Origin: Altererythrobacter sp.
GTDB taxonomy: Bacteria; Pseudomonadota; Alphaproteobacteria; Sphingomonadales; Sphingomonadaceae
Assembly: GCA_029265155.1 (NCBI GenBank)
Contig: JAJUJV010000009.1
Coordinates: 1 to 36,772, forward strand
Direction: 5' to 3'
Length of the DNA: 36,772 nucleotides
This document shows, in pieces, positions 9,344 to 16,217 of this stretch. Position 1 is the first letter of the stretch. Every line of letters begins with the position of its first letter. The position numbers and the translations under genes were made by a program. The notes under the pieces are model-generated. The model was not told where the DNA came from. It did not search any database and worked only from the letters and a program-made list of their open reading frames with translations.

Positions 9344-10552
9344 TCAGAGTCCCGCGCGAACGAGCGCTTGGTCAAGATCCTCGATCAAATCCCGCGGATC
9401 TTCGAGACCGATGTTGAAGCGCAGCATACCTTCCTCGACGCCCATCTCGTCGCGCGCTTCGGCCCCCATATTCGCATGAGTGGTGCTGGCGGGATGACAG
9501 GCGAGCGACTTCGCGTCGCCAATGTTGTTCGAGATGTCGATGAGTTCGAGCGCGTCGAGGAGTGCATGCGCTTGCTCTCGACCCCCATCCAGAACTACGC
9601 TGAAAATGGGACCACAGGCTTCCATCTGGCGCATCGCCAAGTTGTGCTGTGAGAAGCTCTCTAAACCCGGGTGGAGCATCCGAGGAACGCGGCCTTCGAG
9701 GAAGCGGCCCACCTCCAACGCGTTGCGGCTCTGCCGGTCCGCTCGCAGGCTGAGCGTCTCCAGCCCCTTCAGCACCACCCAGGCATTGAACGGCGACAGG
9801 TTCGGCCCGGTGTTGCGCTGGAAGGGCAACAGCACGTTGTCGATCCAATCCTGGCTCGCGCAGACAGCCCCGGCCAAAACGCGCCCCTGGCCGTCCATCA
9901 GCTTGGTCGCGGAATAAGCCACCACGTCAGCGCCAAACTCCAGCGGCCGCTGCAGCGCTGAGGTGGCGAAGGCATTATCGACGACGCTGGTGATGCCGCG
10001 CGACCGTGCCAGCCCGCAGACGAACTCCAGATCGACGATGTCCATTGTGGGATTGGCAGGCGTTTCGAAGAAAAACACTTTGGTGTTCGGCCGCACCGCC
10101 GCCTCCCAGGCGGCATTGTCGCGGGCGTCGATCACCGTGGTTTCAATTCCGAACTTCGGCAGCAGGTTGTCCACCAGCCAACGGCACGATCCGAAGGCAG
10201 CGCGGCCAGCGACCACGTGATCCCCCGTCTTCACCTGGCACAGCAGAGCCGCGGTCATTGCCGCCATTCCGCTCGCCTGTACCCGGCATGCCTCGGCACT
10301 CTCCATCGCTGCGATCCGTTCCTCGAGCATCGCAACAGTCGGATTCTGCAGGCGAGAGTAGGTCATCCCCACTTCTTCGCCAGCAAAGCGCGCCGCCACG
10401 CTGGCAGCGCTCTCGTACGTGTAACCGGAGTTGAGGAACAGCGCTTCGCTCGTTTCGCCGTGCTCCGAACGCCACGTGCCGGCCCGAACCGCGCGGGTCT
10501 GCGGGCGCCAGCGTGAGGTGATCGAGCGGTCGGTTCCCGTGGTCTTCTTCAT
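9344..10552 (-). CDS. metZ: O-succinylhomoserine sulfhydrylase
   Basis: This PLP enzyme of the Cys/Met-metabolism family makes homocysteine from O-succinylhomoserine (or a related acyl-homoserine) and sulfide, giving direct sulfhydrylation in methionine synthesis. The PLP-lysine motif YSATKLMDGQGRVLAG is visible, as are the conserved YSRLQNPT, ESAEACRVQASGMAA and SVVDNAFATSALQRP segments. The 402-aa length is normal. The GQGRVLAG wording favours MetZ over MetB or MetC. The ATG at 10552 lacks a strong Shine-Dalgarno. Only 44 bp separate it from the terminator of the upstream gene, so its promoter is hard to place. Downstream is apaG. Confidence 0.93.
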   Translation of the reverse strand: MKKTTGTDRSITSRWRPQTRAVRAGTWRSEHGETSEALFLNSGYTYESAASVAARFAGEEVGMTYSRLQNPTVAMLEERIAAMESAEACRVQASGMAAMTAALLCQVKTGDHVVAGRAAFGSCRWLVDNLLPKFGIETTVIDARDNAAWEAAVRPNTKVFFFETPANPTMDIVDLEFVCGLARSRGITSVVDNAFATSALQRPLEFGADVVAYSATKLMDGQGRVLAGAVCASQDWIDNVLLPFQRNTGPNLSPFNAWVVLKGLETLSLRADRQSRNALEVGRFLEGRVPRMLHPGLESFSQHNLAMRQMEACGPIFSVVLDGGREQAHALLDALELIDISNNIGDAKSLACHPASTTHANMGAEARDEMGVEEGMLRFNIGLEDPRDLIEDLDQALVRAGL

Positions 10553-10593
10553 GATGCGCGCGGTCTAGGAGCGCAAGGGCGCCCCGCGCAACG

Positions 10594-10618
10594 AAAAAGC
10601 GGGGCCGTAGCCCCGCTT
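10594..10618 (-). terminator. Intrinsic terminator after the 72-aa gene
   Basis: AAGCGGGGC (10597-10605) and GCCCCGCTT (10610-10618) form a 9-bp perfect stem with a 4-base loop. On the minus strand it is followed by further Ts, giving GCTTTTTCG. It lies 26 bases after the stop of the small gene at 10644 and just upstream of metZ. Confidence 0.85.
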
Positions 10619-10643
10619 CCCCTGATCCTAAGAATTGCTTCGC

Positions 10644-10862
10644 CTACGGGCTGACAGGCAGATCGTCGTCATCGCCGTCGTCGACGATGAGATAGATGCC
10701 TACAGCCACGGCAAGGGCGATCAACGCCGGCAGGAGGAGCCCCCCAGCCAGTTCTTCGCTATCGGAGGTCGGAGCCGGCGCCCGAACAGGCGCCGCCTGC
10801 GCAGCGATCGGCGCGGCGACGAGCGTCGCGGCCGCTGCAGACATCATCAACTTCTTAATCAT
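10644..10862 (-). CDS. 72-aa exported or membrane peptide with acidic tail
   Basis: The ATG at 10862 follows a strong AGAGGAAAAGAGGG and starts MIKKLMMSAAAATLVAAPIAAQAAP, a clear signal peptide with an AQA cleavage site. After a Pro-rich stretch comes a hydrophobic segment LAGGLLLPALIALAVAVGIYLIV (about residues 38-60), then DDGDDDDLPVSP. So it is probably a small inner-membrane protein with an acidic C-terminus. I do not recognise a named family. Its start codon overlaps the stop of a possible 48-aa ORF upstream (ATGA), and a good terminator follows, making a compact transcription unit. Confidence 0.75.
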   Translation of the reverse strand: MIKKLMMSAAAATLVAAPIAAQAAPVRAPAPTSDSEELAGGLLLPALIALAVAVGIYLIVDDGDDDDLPVSP

Positions 10863-11005
10863 TGCCCTCTTTTCCTCTGCCTTCGGTATCGTCCAAGTAG
10901 GGCGCGATACCTCGCCCCCCAACGCAGGCGCCTAGCCCAATAGCAGGCACTCGGCAATACTTGTCGCCCGCGACGTTTGGCACGTATTTCTTTAAAATAG
11001 GTCAT
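10859..11005 (-). CDS. Possible 48-aa basic small ORF coupled to the next gene
   Basis: The ATG at 11005 is preceded by GAGAGG at good spacing. The product begins MTYFKEIRAKRRGRQ and is rich in Arg and Lys (RYRALLGRYRRQRKRGQ at the end), with two Trp. Its TGA stop overlaps the ATG of the 72-aa gene in an ATGA arrangement, the classic sign of translational coupling. I recognise no family. It could be a real small protein, a leader ORF controlling the downstream gene, or chance. The strict overlap and ribosome site are the reasons for listing it. Confidence 0.35.
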   Translation of the reverse strand: MTYFKEIRAKRRGRQVLPSACYWARRLRWGARYRALLGRYRRQRKRGQ

Positions 11006-11084
11006 AGCACTTACCTCTCGACCAGTCGGGCGGCGCTGATTACGCCGCTTGTGCCGCGGCTCAGGTCGGCTATCCGCGGAAGGC

Positions 11085-12359
11085 ATGCTCTCAGCTTCAA
11101 CCCGCCCGAAGGATCCTATTGGCTGGACCGCTGCCGCGACGGTGCTGTTCTTCGCACTGTCCCTCATCCGACTGGCCGTGCCCGCGACGGCCTACTTCGA
11201 CGAGGTGCACTATCTCCCGGCAGCCCGAGCGCTGCTCGACCTGTCGCACCTCGCCAACCCTGAACATCCGCCTCTCGGCAAGCAGCTGCTAGCGCTTGGG
11301 ATCGCACTCCTTGGTGACGGTCCAGTGGGCTGGCGCGTGTTCCCGGCAATCTTCGGTGCTCTGGGATTATTCGCGGCGATGCGCGCCATGTGGTTCGCCA
11401 GCAATTCACGCTTCGCGACATTGGCGACGGGTATCCTGCTCGCCACCGCATTTCCGCTGTTCGTCCACGCGCGCATCGCGATGCTCGATGGCATCATGGC
11501 GAGCTTCGTGCTCATCGCGCTCTGGATGTGCGCGGGCGCGATGCGAGAAAACGAAACGGCGCGATGGCGCCTTGCCATCGCCGGCGTAGCACTTGGGGCG
11601 GCAATGGCCACGAAGTGGAATGCGGTGCCATTGGCGATGCTTCCAGGTATCGCTTTCCTGGTGGTGCGGGCCCGATCAGTCGGATGGAACTTCTTGCTGG
11701 CTTCGCGAGCTCCGCCCATCCGCGGAATGTCCCTGCTCGAAGCGGGGGTCTGGCTGGGACTGATACCAGTGGGGATCTATTTTCTGACCTTCTTACCTTA
11801 CGCCTTCCTCGGCGATGGAGCGGTCAAGTCAAGCGCCCTGCTGGAGTTTCAGCAGCACATGCTTTCGCTGCAGGAGCGCGTGGTAGAGCCGCACACCTAT
11901 CAGAGCGTCTGGTACGAATGGGTCCTGAACCTGCGGGCGATCTGGTACCTCTACGAGCCGATCGACGGCGCCCAGCGCGGGGTAATGCTAGTCGGCAATC
12001 CGCTGACCATGTTGCTGGGCTTACCTGCGCTGGGCTGGTGCGCCTGGGCGTCATTCGCCCGCGGGCGCGGGGATGCTCTTGCCGTGCTCGTTCTCTACGT
12101 GGCGAGCCTCGGCATGTGGATCATCGCGCCCAAACCGGTGCAGTTCTACTATCACTATTTGCTGCCGAGTTGCTTCCTGATGGCCGCACTCGGCCTGGCA
12201 TTGGGTGAACTTTGGGAGCTGAACTGGCGCAAACTCGCCGTTGCTACGTTAGCAGCCTCTTGTGCGTTGTTCGCCTACTTTTGGCCGATCTTGACGGCTG
12301 CACCGCTCGACAACGGCCAGGCTTTCACCCGCTTTACCTGGCTCGACAGCTGGCGTTAG
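11085..12359 (+). CDS. PMT-family lipid-linked sugar glycosyltransferase
   Basis: This is a polytopic membrane protein of about 424 aa with roughly ten hydrophobic segments. Near the N-terminus AYFDEVHYLPAARALL and NPEHPPLGKQLLALG are the acidic and HPPL motifs of the protein O-mannosyltransferase (PMT, GT39) type. Later AMATKWNAVPLAMLPG is also typical. Members move a sugar from a polyprenyl-phosphate donor to proteins or lipids on the periplasmic side. I chose the ATG at 11085; its ribosome site GGAAGG is very close, so a neighbouring start is possible. The converging GT2-GtrA gene, one base away, could make the lipid-linked donor. The acceptor is unknown. Confidence 0.88.
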   Translation: MLSASTRPKDPIGWTAAATVLFFALSLIRLAVPATAYFDEVHYLPAARALLDLSHLANPEHPPLGKQLLALGIALLGDGPVGWRVFPAIFGALGLFAAMRAMWFASNSRFATLATGILLATAFPLFVHARIAMLDGIMASFVLIALWMCAGAMRENETARWRLAIAGVALGAAMATKWNAVPLAMLPGIAFLVVRARSVGWNFLLASRAPPIRGMSLLEAGVWLGLIPVGIYFLTFLPYAFLGDGAVKSSALLEFQQHMLSLQERVVEPHTYQSVWYEWVLNLRAIWYLYEPIDGAQRGVMLVGNPLTMLLGLPALGWCAWASFARGRGDALAVLVLYVASLGMWIIAPKPVQFYYHYLLPSCFLMAALGLALGELWELNWRKLAVATLAASCALFAYFWPILTAAPLDNGQAFTRFTWLDSWR

Positions 12360-12360
12360 C

Positions 12361-13518
12361 TCACCGGAAGCGGCCCCATACGAAGCGGCTCGACAAGGCG
12401 TAGTTCCACACCGATCCGACCAGAACACCGGCGAGCGCCGCCGCGTAGGCAGGAATGCCAGCTCTCACCAACACTGTTGCTACACCCACGTTGGTCAACA
12501 GCCCTATCGAACAGGTCAGGGCGAACTTGAGCCAGCCCCCCAGCAAGGCTCTCGCCCCGCGCAGCCGCTGGTCGGCGTAAGTCAGTGCGTTATTGAGTAC
12601 GAAGTTGAAAGTCATCGCCACGAGTGCCGCCAAGCTTTGCCCAACTTCGAAACCCGTCACGTGATCTTCGAAGCTACCCCCAAACAACGTCAGGAATGCA
12701 CCCAAGACCGCCATGTGGACAATGACGCCAACCCCGCCGATCGTCCCGAACAGCGCAAACCGCGTCGGCACGATCCAACCGAGCCACTTGTCGTAGAGTC
12801 CAACCAAGAACTCGAAAACGATAGTCCGGTCGAGCTTGCTTTCCCCTTCCCTTCGGGCTGCAAAACGCAGTGGAAACTCTCGCACGCGCAGCGGCTGCTC
12901 GGCGGTAGCGAGGATGTCGAGCAGGATCTTGAAACCGATACCGGAGAGCCGATCCGCATCGCGGCGGACAACCTCGGTGCGGATCATGAAGAAGCCGCTC
13001 ATCGGGTCGGTCAGCGCCACGCCGACAACCTTTCGGGCGAGGCTGTTCGCCAGCGCGGACGCTTTTTCCCGATCCGGCCGGCTCCAGTCGGCGGTGCTGG
13101 CGCCCGGCATGAACCGCGAGGCGACCGCGACGTCGCATTCGCCGGCGCGGATTGCCTCGAGCATCGTCGGAAGCAGTTCAGGATCGTGCTGCAGGTCGGC
13201 GTCCATCACCGCGACTACCGGCGCGGCGGTAGCGCACATGCCCTCGATGGCAGCACTTGCCAGTCCGCGACGACCGAATCGTTGAATGACTCGAATTCGC
13301 GGGTCAACCGTCGCGATCCGCCGCACCTCATCTGCAGTGCCGTCGGTACTGTTGTCATCGACGATGATGGCTTCCCAACCAATTCCCGCAAGCGCAACTT
13401 CAAGCCGGGCGATGAGTGCACCGATATTTCCGCGCTCGTTATACGTCGGAAGCACGACCGCCAATTCTAAAGCGTGGGTAATGGCGCCGTCCGCTGGCCG
13501 GCTGGAGAGCTGATTCAT
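12361..13518 (-). CDS. GT2 polyprenyl-phosphate glycosyltransferase fused to GtrA domain
   Basis: Residues about 15-245 form a family-2 glycosyltransferase of the dolichol-phosphate mannose synthase type. Visible motifs are LAVVLPTYNERGNIGAL, IIVDDNSTDGT, the DxD motif VMDADLQHDPE, and MSGFFMIR. Residues about 250-385 hold a GtrA-like domain of four membrane helices (RFALFGTIGGVGVIVHMAVL, FNFVLNNALTY, AGVLVGSVWNYALSSRFVW). GtrA proteins are thought to help flip the lipid-linked sugar. The enzyme probably makes polyprenyl-P-sugar from a nucleotide sugar at the cytoplasmic face. The ATG at 13518 follows GGGGGAGAG. Upstream lies a structured leader with a short ORF. It converges with the PMT-type gene. 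Confidence 0.9.
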   Translation of the reverse strand: MNQLSSRPADGAITHALELAVVLPTYNERGNIGALIARLEVALAGIGWEAIIVDDNSTDGTADEVRRIATVDPRIRVIQRFGRRGLASAAIEGMCATAAPVVAVMDADLQHDPELLPTMLEAIRAGECDVAVASRFMPGASTADWSRPDREKASALANSLARKVVGVALTDPMSGFFMIRTEVVRRDADRLSGIGFKILLDILATAEQPLRVREFPLRFAARREGESKLDRTIVFEFLVGLYDKWLGWIVPTRFALFGTIGGVGVIVHMAVLGAFLTLFGGSFEDHVTGFEVGQSLAALVAMTFNFVLNNALTYADQRLRGARALLGGWLKFALTCSIGLLTNVGVATVLVRAGIPAYAAALAGVLVGSVWNYALSSRFVWGRFR

Positions 13519-13580
13519 CTCGATCTCTCCCCCTCCCCACGTCGCCTTAGGCCTTTCAAACTACTCCTAGCCCTCCATCG

Positions 13581-13623
13581 GAAAATGAGAAGGGCCGCCC
13601 CGGCTTGTGCCAAAGCGACCCTT
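13581..13623 (-). terminator. Terminator-like hairpin in the leader of the GT2-GtrA gene
   Basis: On the minus strand AAGGGTCGC (13623-13615) pairs with GCGGCCCTT (13598-13590), including one G-U pair. A 16-base loop lies between the arms, and CTCATTTTC follows. It ends about 63 bases before the GT2-GtrA start and comes after the short ORF. It could be an attenuator, or the end of an independent small RNA. The T-run is short. Confidence 0.5.
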
Positions 13624-13632
13624 CGCATGGTC

Positions 13633-13651
13633 AGCGGCCGGTTGAGCCGCT
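13633..13651 (-). promoter_or_regulatory. Leader hairpin 2, possible antiterminator arm
   Basis: AGCGGC (13651-13646 on the minus strand) pairs with GCCGCT (13638-13633). Its 3' arm, in GGCCGC, is also complementary to GCGGCC in the 3' arm of the terminator-like hairpin just downstream. The two structures could therefore be mutually exclusive. GC-rich complementarity of six bases is common by chance here. Confidence 0.3.
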
Positions 13652-13661
13652 CACGAAGCCT

Positions 13662-13688
13662 TTATCGGCGAAAAGAGACTACCGATAA
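13662..13688 (-). promoter_or_regulatory. Leader hairpin 1 overlapping the end of the short ORF
   Basis: TTATCGG (13688-13682 on the minus strand) pairs with CCGATAA (13668-13662) over a 13-base loop. The 5' arm covers the last sense codons and the start of the stop codon region of the 18-codon ORF. A ribosome finishing that ORF would open this stem, which fits a translation-sensing leader. Confidence 0.4.
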
Positions 13689-13735
13689 TGCTCCGCGCGG
13701 GCCGTCACCGACCTCCCTGCTGAACCATGAGACAT
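13679..13735 (-). CDS. 18-aa short ORF with an exceptionally strong ribosome site
   Basis: The ORF reads MSHGSAGRSVTARAEHYR and stop. It is too short for the ORF track. It is preceded at ideal spacing by GAAAGGAGGTGATCC, which is fully complementary to the 3' tail of 16S rRNA as I remember it (GGATCACCTCCTTTC). Nothing else in this window has such a site. Three hairpins follow, then the GT2-GtrA gene. The peptide has no run of a single amino acid, so it does not resemble a classical amino-acid attenuator. It may be a leader peptide, a small translated RNA, or a ribosome-binding RNA whose peptide is unimportant. Confidence 0.5.
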   Translation of the reverse strand: MSHGSAGRSVTARAEHYR

Positions 13736-13736
13736 C

Positions 13737-13751
13737 GGATCACCTCCTTTC
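13737..13751 (-). promoter_or_regulatory. Extended Shine-Dalgarno complementary to the 16S 3' tail
   Basis: The minus strand reads GAAAGGAGGTGATCC one base before the ATG at 13735. The core GGAGG is 7 bases from the start codon. The match covers all 15 bases of the remembered bacterial 16S 3' end, far beyond the usual 4-6. Confidence 0.7.
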
Positions 13752-13916
13752 GCGCTTGAAAGCCACGCCCGCCGTTTCACCGGGGGCCAGGCACGCGTGA
13801 ACCGCGGGCCTGGGGAGAATGTGAGTCCGCACGCAGGTTAACACAAGCCTTGTGTTTGCCTTTTTCCCCGCCAGGATATGCGCTTCGCGCGTTTTCGTCC
13901 CCTAGGCTTAGTGCGG
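13752..13916. other. Intergenic stretch between the short-ORF leader and a lipoprotein gene
   Basis: Both flanking genes read on the minus strand. This segment should hold the promoter for the short ORF and GT2-GtrA transcript. A TTGTGT followed 17 bases later by CACATT is the only weak -35/-10 pair noticed on the minus strand. ACACAAGCCTTGTGT near 13840 is a small inverted repeat next to it. Nothing more is recognised. Confidence 0.4.
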
Positions 13917-14462
13917 TCAGCGGCAATCCTCGATCGCGCGCGTGACTTCCGGATACGCGGGAACATAGAGCGTCGGCAGCGCGCTCACCTCCACGGCGAA
14001 ACGACCGCGGGAGAAGGCCATTGCATCGAGAAGCGGATCGCGAGCTGGAATCCTGGCGACAATCGTTGGTAAGGGCCCGCCGGTCGAGACAGCCGCTACG
14101 CCCCGTTCCATCGTTTCAGTCCGAACCGATATCTGTGTGGCTGCCGGGGCCGTTCCTGATCGGGCCAGTTCGACAACTCCGCCGGCACGGTCGCAACGCA
14201 GGACCAGTAGAGCTTCACTTTGCGGCGGGCCGAATCGCGCGGCCCCCGCGTCATAGAACCACTCGCCGGGCGTCTGGGGGGCATCGATCCAGTTGCCGGC
14301 AAATGGCGGCGCCGTAGGCGACGGCGAGGGAGCCGGTTGAGGCGCCGGTGCAGGCGCGGGAGCGGGTGTTGGCGGCGCCGGGGGCGGCGGCACGCACGCA
14401 GCCAGCGCCAGGCAGAGGAACAGCGTTGAGCGGTGCGTCTGAGCGAGAGGGCGATGGCGCAT
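13917..14462 (-). CDS. Predicted lipoprotein with proline-rich linker, unknown function
   Basis: The ATG at 14462 follows GCAGGAG and encodes 181 aa. The signal HRSTLFLCLALAAC is a lipobox, so the Cys would be lipidated. A Pro/Ala linker follows (PPPPAPPTPAPAPAPAPQPA), then a globular part of about 125 residues. That part starts APPFAGNWIDAPQTPGEWFYD and contains SEALLVLRCDRAGGVVELAR. This pattern resembles small envelope lipoproteins of sphingomonads, but I recognise no named family. It is divergent from tlyA, with an 85-bp shared upstream region. The alternative start at 14507 would bury the signal peptide and is rejected. Confidence 0.78.
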   Translation of the reverse strand: MRHRPLAQTHRSTLFLCLALAACVPPPPAPPTPAPAPAPAPQPAPSPSPTAPPFAGNWIDAPQTPGEWFYDAGAARFGPPQSEALLVLRCDRAGGVVELARSGTAPAATQISVRTETMERGVAAVSTGGPLPTIVARIPARDPLLDAMAFSRGRFAVEVSALPTLYVPAYPEVTRAIEDCR

Positions 14463-14547
14463 GAAATTGAGCTCCTGCGGCGGACGGCCAGATCGGTAAA
14501 GCAACAAGCGCTGGCCTGCCCGGTTTCATCGCCGTATCGCCCGCGCG

Positions 14548-15285
14548 ATGAAGGCCAAACGACGGATCGATCAGCTTCTGGTGGAGCGCGGGCTAGCGGA
14601 AAGCCGGTCGCGCGCGCAAGCGTTGGTGATGGCAGGACTGGTATTCACCGGCAATACGCGGATCGACAAGCCTGGACAGCAGGTCCGCCAAGACGCGGCT
14701 ATCGAAGTCCGCGGACGCGATCATCCTTGGGTGGGTCGTGGCGGTGTGAAGCTCGCCCACGCGATAAAGCACTTTCAGCTGGACCCGACGGGTGCTGTGG
14801 CCATGGATATTGGCAGCTCGACCGGGGGCTTCACAGAGGTCCTTCTCGAGCATGGCGCTACTCATGTCTTTGCAGTCGACGTCGGGACCAATCAATTGGC
14901 GTGGAAGCTGCGCCAGGATTCACGAGTGACGGTTCTCGAGCAAACGAACGCTCGTGCGCTCACGCCGCAGATGATCGATCGGGCATGCGATTGGGTCGTA
15001 TGCGATGCCTCGTTCATCGGCCTGGCCAAAGTTCTCGAAGTGCCGCTGCAGTTGGCCGCACCGCGTTGCACGCTGGTGGCCTTGATCAAGCCGCAATTTG
15101 AAGTGCGCCGCGTGGAAGTCGGCAAAGGCGGGATCGTTCGTGAGCCCGATTTGCATTCGCGGGTGTGCGCCGAGGTTCAGGCGTGGCTGGAAACCGGCGG
15201 GTGGGCCGTCATCGGCATTACGGAAAGTCCGATCACCGGCAGCGAGGGAAACGTGGAATTCCTGGTGGCGGCGCAGCGCGGCTGA
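14548..15285 (+). CDS. tlyA: TlyA-family rRNA 2'-O-methyltransferase
   Basis: The protein has an N-terminal S4 RNA-binding domain (RIDQLLVERGLAESRSRAQALVMAGLVFTG, about residues 6-65). It is followed by an FtsJ-like SAM methyltransferase with the SAM motif AMDIGSSTGGFTEVLLEHGA and catalytic-region segments WVVCDASFIGL and LIKPQFE. The TlyA family methylates 16S and/or 23S rRNA riboses and was first described as hemolysin A. The 245-aa length is normal. The name hemolysin is historical; rRNA modification is the supported role. It is the first gene of a plus-strand run continuing with tspO and ubiK. Confidence 0.93.
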   Translation: MKAKRRIDQLLVERGLAESRSRAQALVMAGLVFTGNTRIDKPGQQVRQDAAIEVRGRDHPWVGRGGVKLAHAIKHFQLDPTGAVAMDIGSSTGGFTEVLLEHGATHVFAVDVGTNQLAWKLRQDSRVTVLEQTNARALTPQMIDRACDWVVCDASFIGLAKVLEVPLQLAAPRCTLVALIKPQFEVRRVEVGKGGIVREPDLHSRVCAEVQAWLETGGWAVIGITESPITGSEGNVEFLVAAQRG

Positions 15286-15340
15286 TTGCGCCGCGGCCGA
15301 GCGCTCGCTTATAGCCTTACCGAATCGGCCTGGAGCTCAG

Positions 15341-15895
15341 ATGAACCGCCTCGCCTCACCTGCACAGCTACGCGCCAGCTTCATTCGCTGGGCGCTGTTC
15401 CTGGTCCCGGCAGTGCTGTTGCTCGGCTATCTATCGGGTTCGGTAAGCGGCGAAGCCAGCGGGGACCCATGGTTTGTTGCGCTTGAAAAGCCCGCGCTCT
15501 TCCCTCCTTCAGCCACATTCGCAATCGTCTGGACCATACTCTACGTGCTGATGGGATTCGCCGCAGCAATGGTTTGCGCTGCTTGGGGATCGCGTTACCG
15601 CCTTGCCGCAATCGCGGCTTTCATGGTGCAGCTGCTCCTGAACCTCGCCTGGAGCCCAGTTTTCTTCGGCCAGCACGAAATCACGCAAGCGCTCTATGTA
15701 ATCCTGGCGCTAGATGTAGCGCTGATCATTACAATCTTGCTGTTCTGGCGGGTTCGTCGCGTCGCAGCCTTGCTGCTGCTGCCCTACCTCGGCTGGGTCC
15801 TCTTTGCTACCGTGCTGAACTACCAGTTCCTACAGCTCAATCCCGAAGCGGATGGCGAGGACGGCTCCTACGCAGTGCAGCGGATCGAGCTATAG
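15341..15895 (+). CDS. tspO: TspO/MBR family membrane protein
   Basis: TspO proteins are five-helix membrane proteins that bind porphyrins and cholesterol-like ligands and affect tetrapyrrole regulation in alphaproteobacteria. The signature is seen in WFVALEKPALFPPSATFAIVWTILYVLMGFAAAMV and in LLLNLAWSPVFFGQHEITQAL, with WVLFATVLNYQFLQLN near the end. The ATG at 15341 follows TGGAG and gives 184 aa, a little longer than the typical 155-160 because of extra N-terminal residues. It follows tlyA by 55 bp. Whether it affects pigment or stress responses here cannot be told. Confidence 0.92.
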   Translation: MNRLASPAQLRASFIRWALFLVPAVLLLGYLSGSVSGEASGDPWFVALEKPALFPPSATFAIVWTILYVLMGFAAAMVCAAWGSRYRLAAIAAFMVQLLLNLAWSPVFFGQHEITQALYVILALDVALIITILLFWRVRRVAALLLLPYLGWVLFATVLNYQFLQLNPEADGEDGSYAVQRIEL

Positions 15896-15932
15896 GCTTG
15901 TGTCTGCGCATAGAGAGCGCCAGATAAGGTCC

Positions 15933-16181
15933 ATGCAAAGTGAAAACCCCCTCATCGCCGACTTCGTCAAGCTCGCGAATGCAGCCGCCGGCACATTCGC
16001 CGGCATGACCCGGGAAGCGCGCGACGGTGCGCGGGAGCGGATGAAGGAAGCTCTTGGCGGCCTCGATTTCGTCTCCCGCGAAGAGTTCGAAGCGGTCAAG
16101 GACATGGCCGGCCGCGCGCGCGAGGAAAATGCCCGCCTCGAGGCTCGTCTCGCAGCACTCGAAGCCAAGCTAGCCCCTTAG
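15933..16181 (+). CDS. ubiK: UbiK/BMFP family accessory factor
   Basis: The 82-aa protein has MQSENPLIADFVKLANAAAGTFAGMTREARD followed by REEFEAVKDMAGRAREENARLEARLAALEAKL. This is the BMFP layout: an amphipathic N-terminus and a C-terminal coiled coil. In E. coli UbiK binds UbiJ and aids aerobic ubiquinone synthesis; a Brucella homologue showed membrane-fusion activity in vitro. Assignment to the family is good; the ubiquinone role is by analogy. It lies 37 bp after tspO and 36 bp before recO in the same direction. The in-frame upstream extension in the track overlaps tspO and is not needed. Confidence 0.85.
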   Translation: MQSENPLIADFVKLANAAAGTFAGMTREARDGARERMKEALGGLDFVSREEFEAVKDMAGRAREENARLEARLAALEAKLAP

Positions 16182-16217
16182 TATCTTCTCGGCGAAGCAG
16201 TGGTGTAAGCCGCACCG

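Noticed and set aside
10553-10643. SAM-II riboswitch upstream of metZ
   Set aside because: This class often precedes methionine genes in alphaproteobacteria, but I see only the terminator hairpin and none of the expected conserved sequence.
11389-12208. 272-aa plus-strand ORF inside the PMT-type gene
   Set aside because: It is a second frame of the same strand with Arg-rich, non-membrane composition; the PMT frame has the family motifs.
13737-13751. Plus-strand GGATCACCTCCTTTC as a 16S rRNA remnant
   Set aside because: Only these 15 bases match the 16S 3' end; flanking sequence does not resemble rRNA. The minus-strand reading as an extended ribosome site is better supported.
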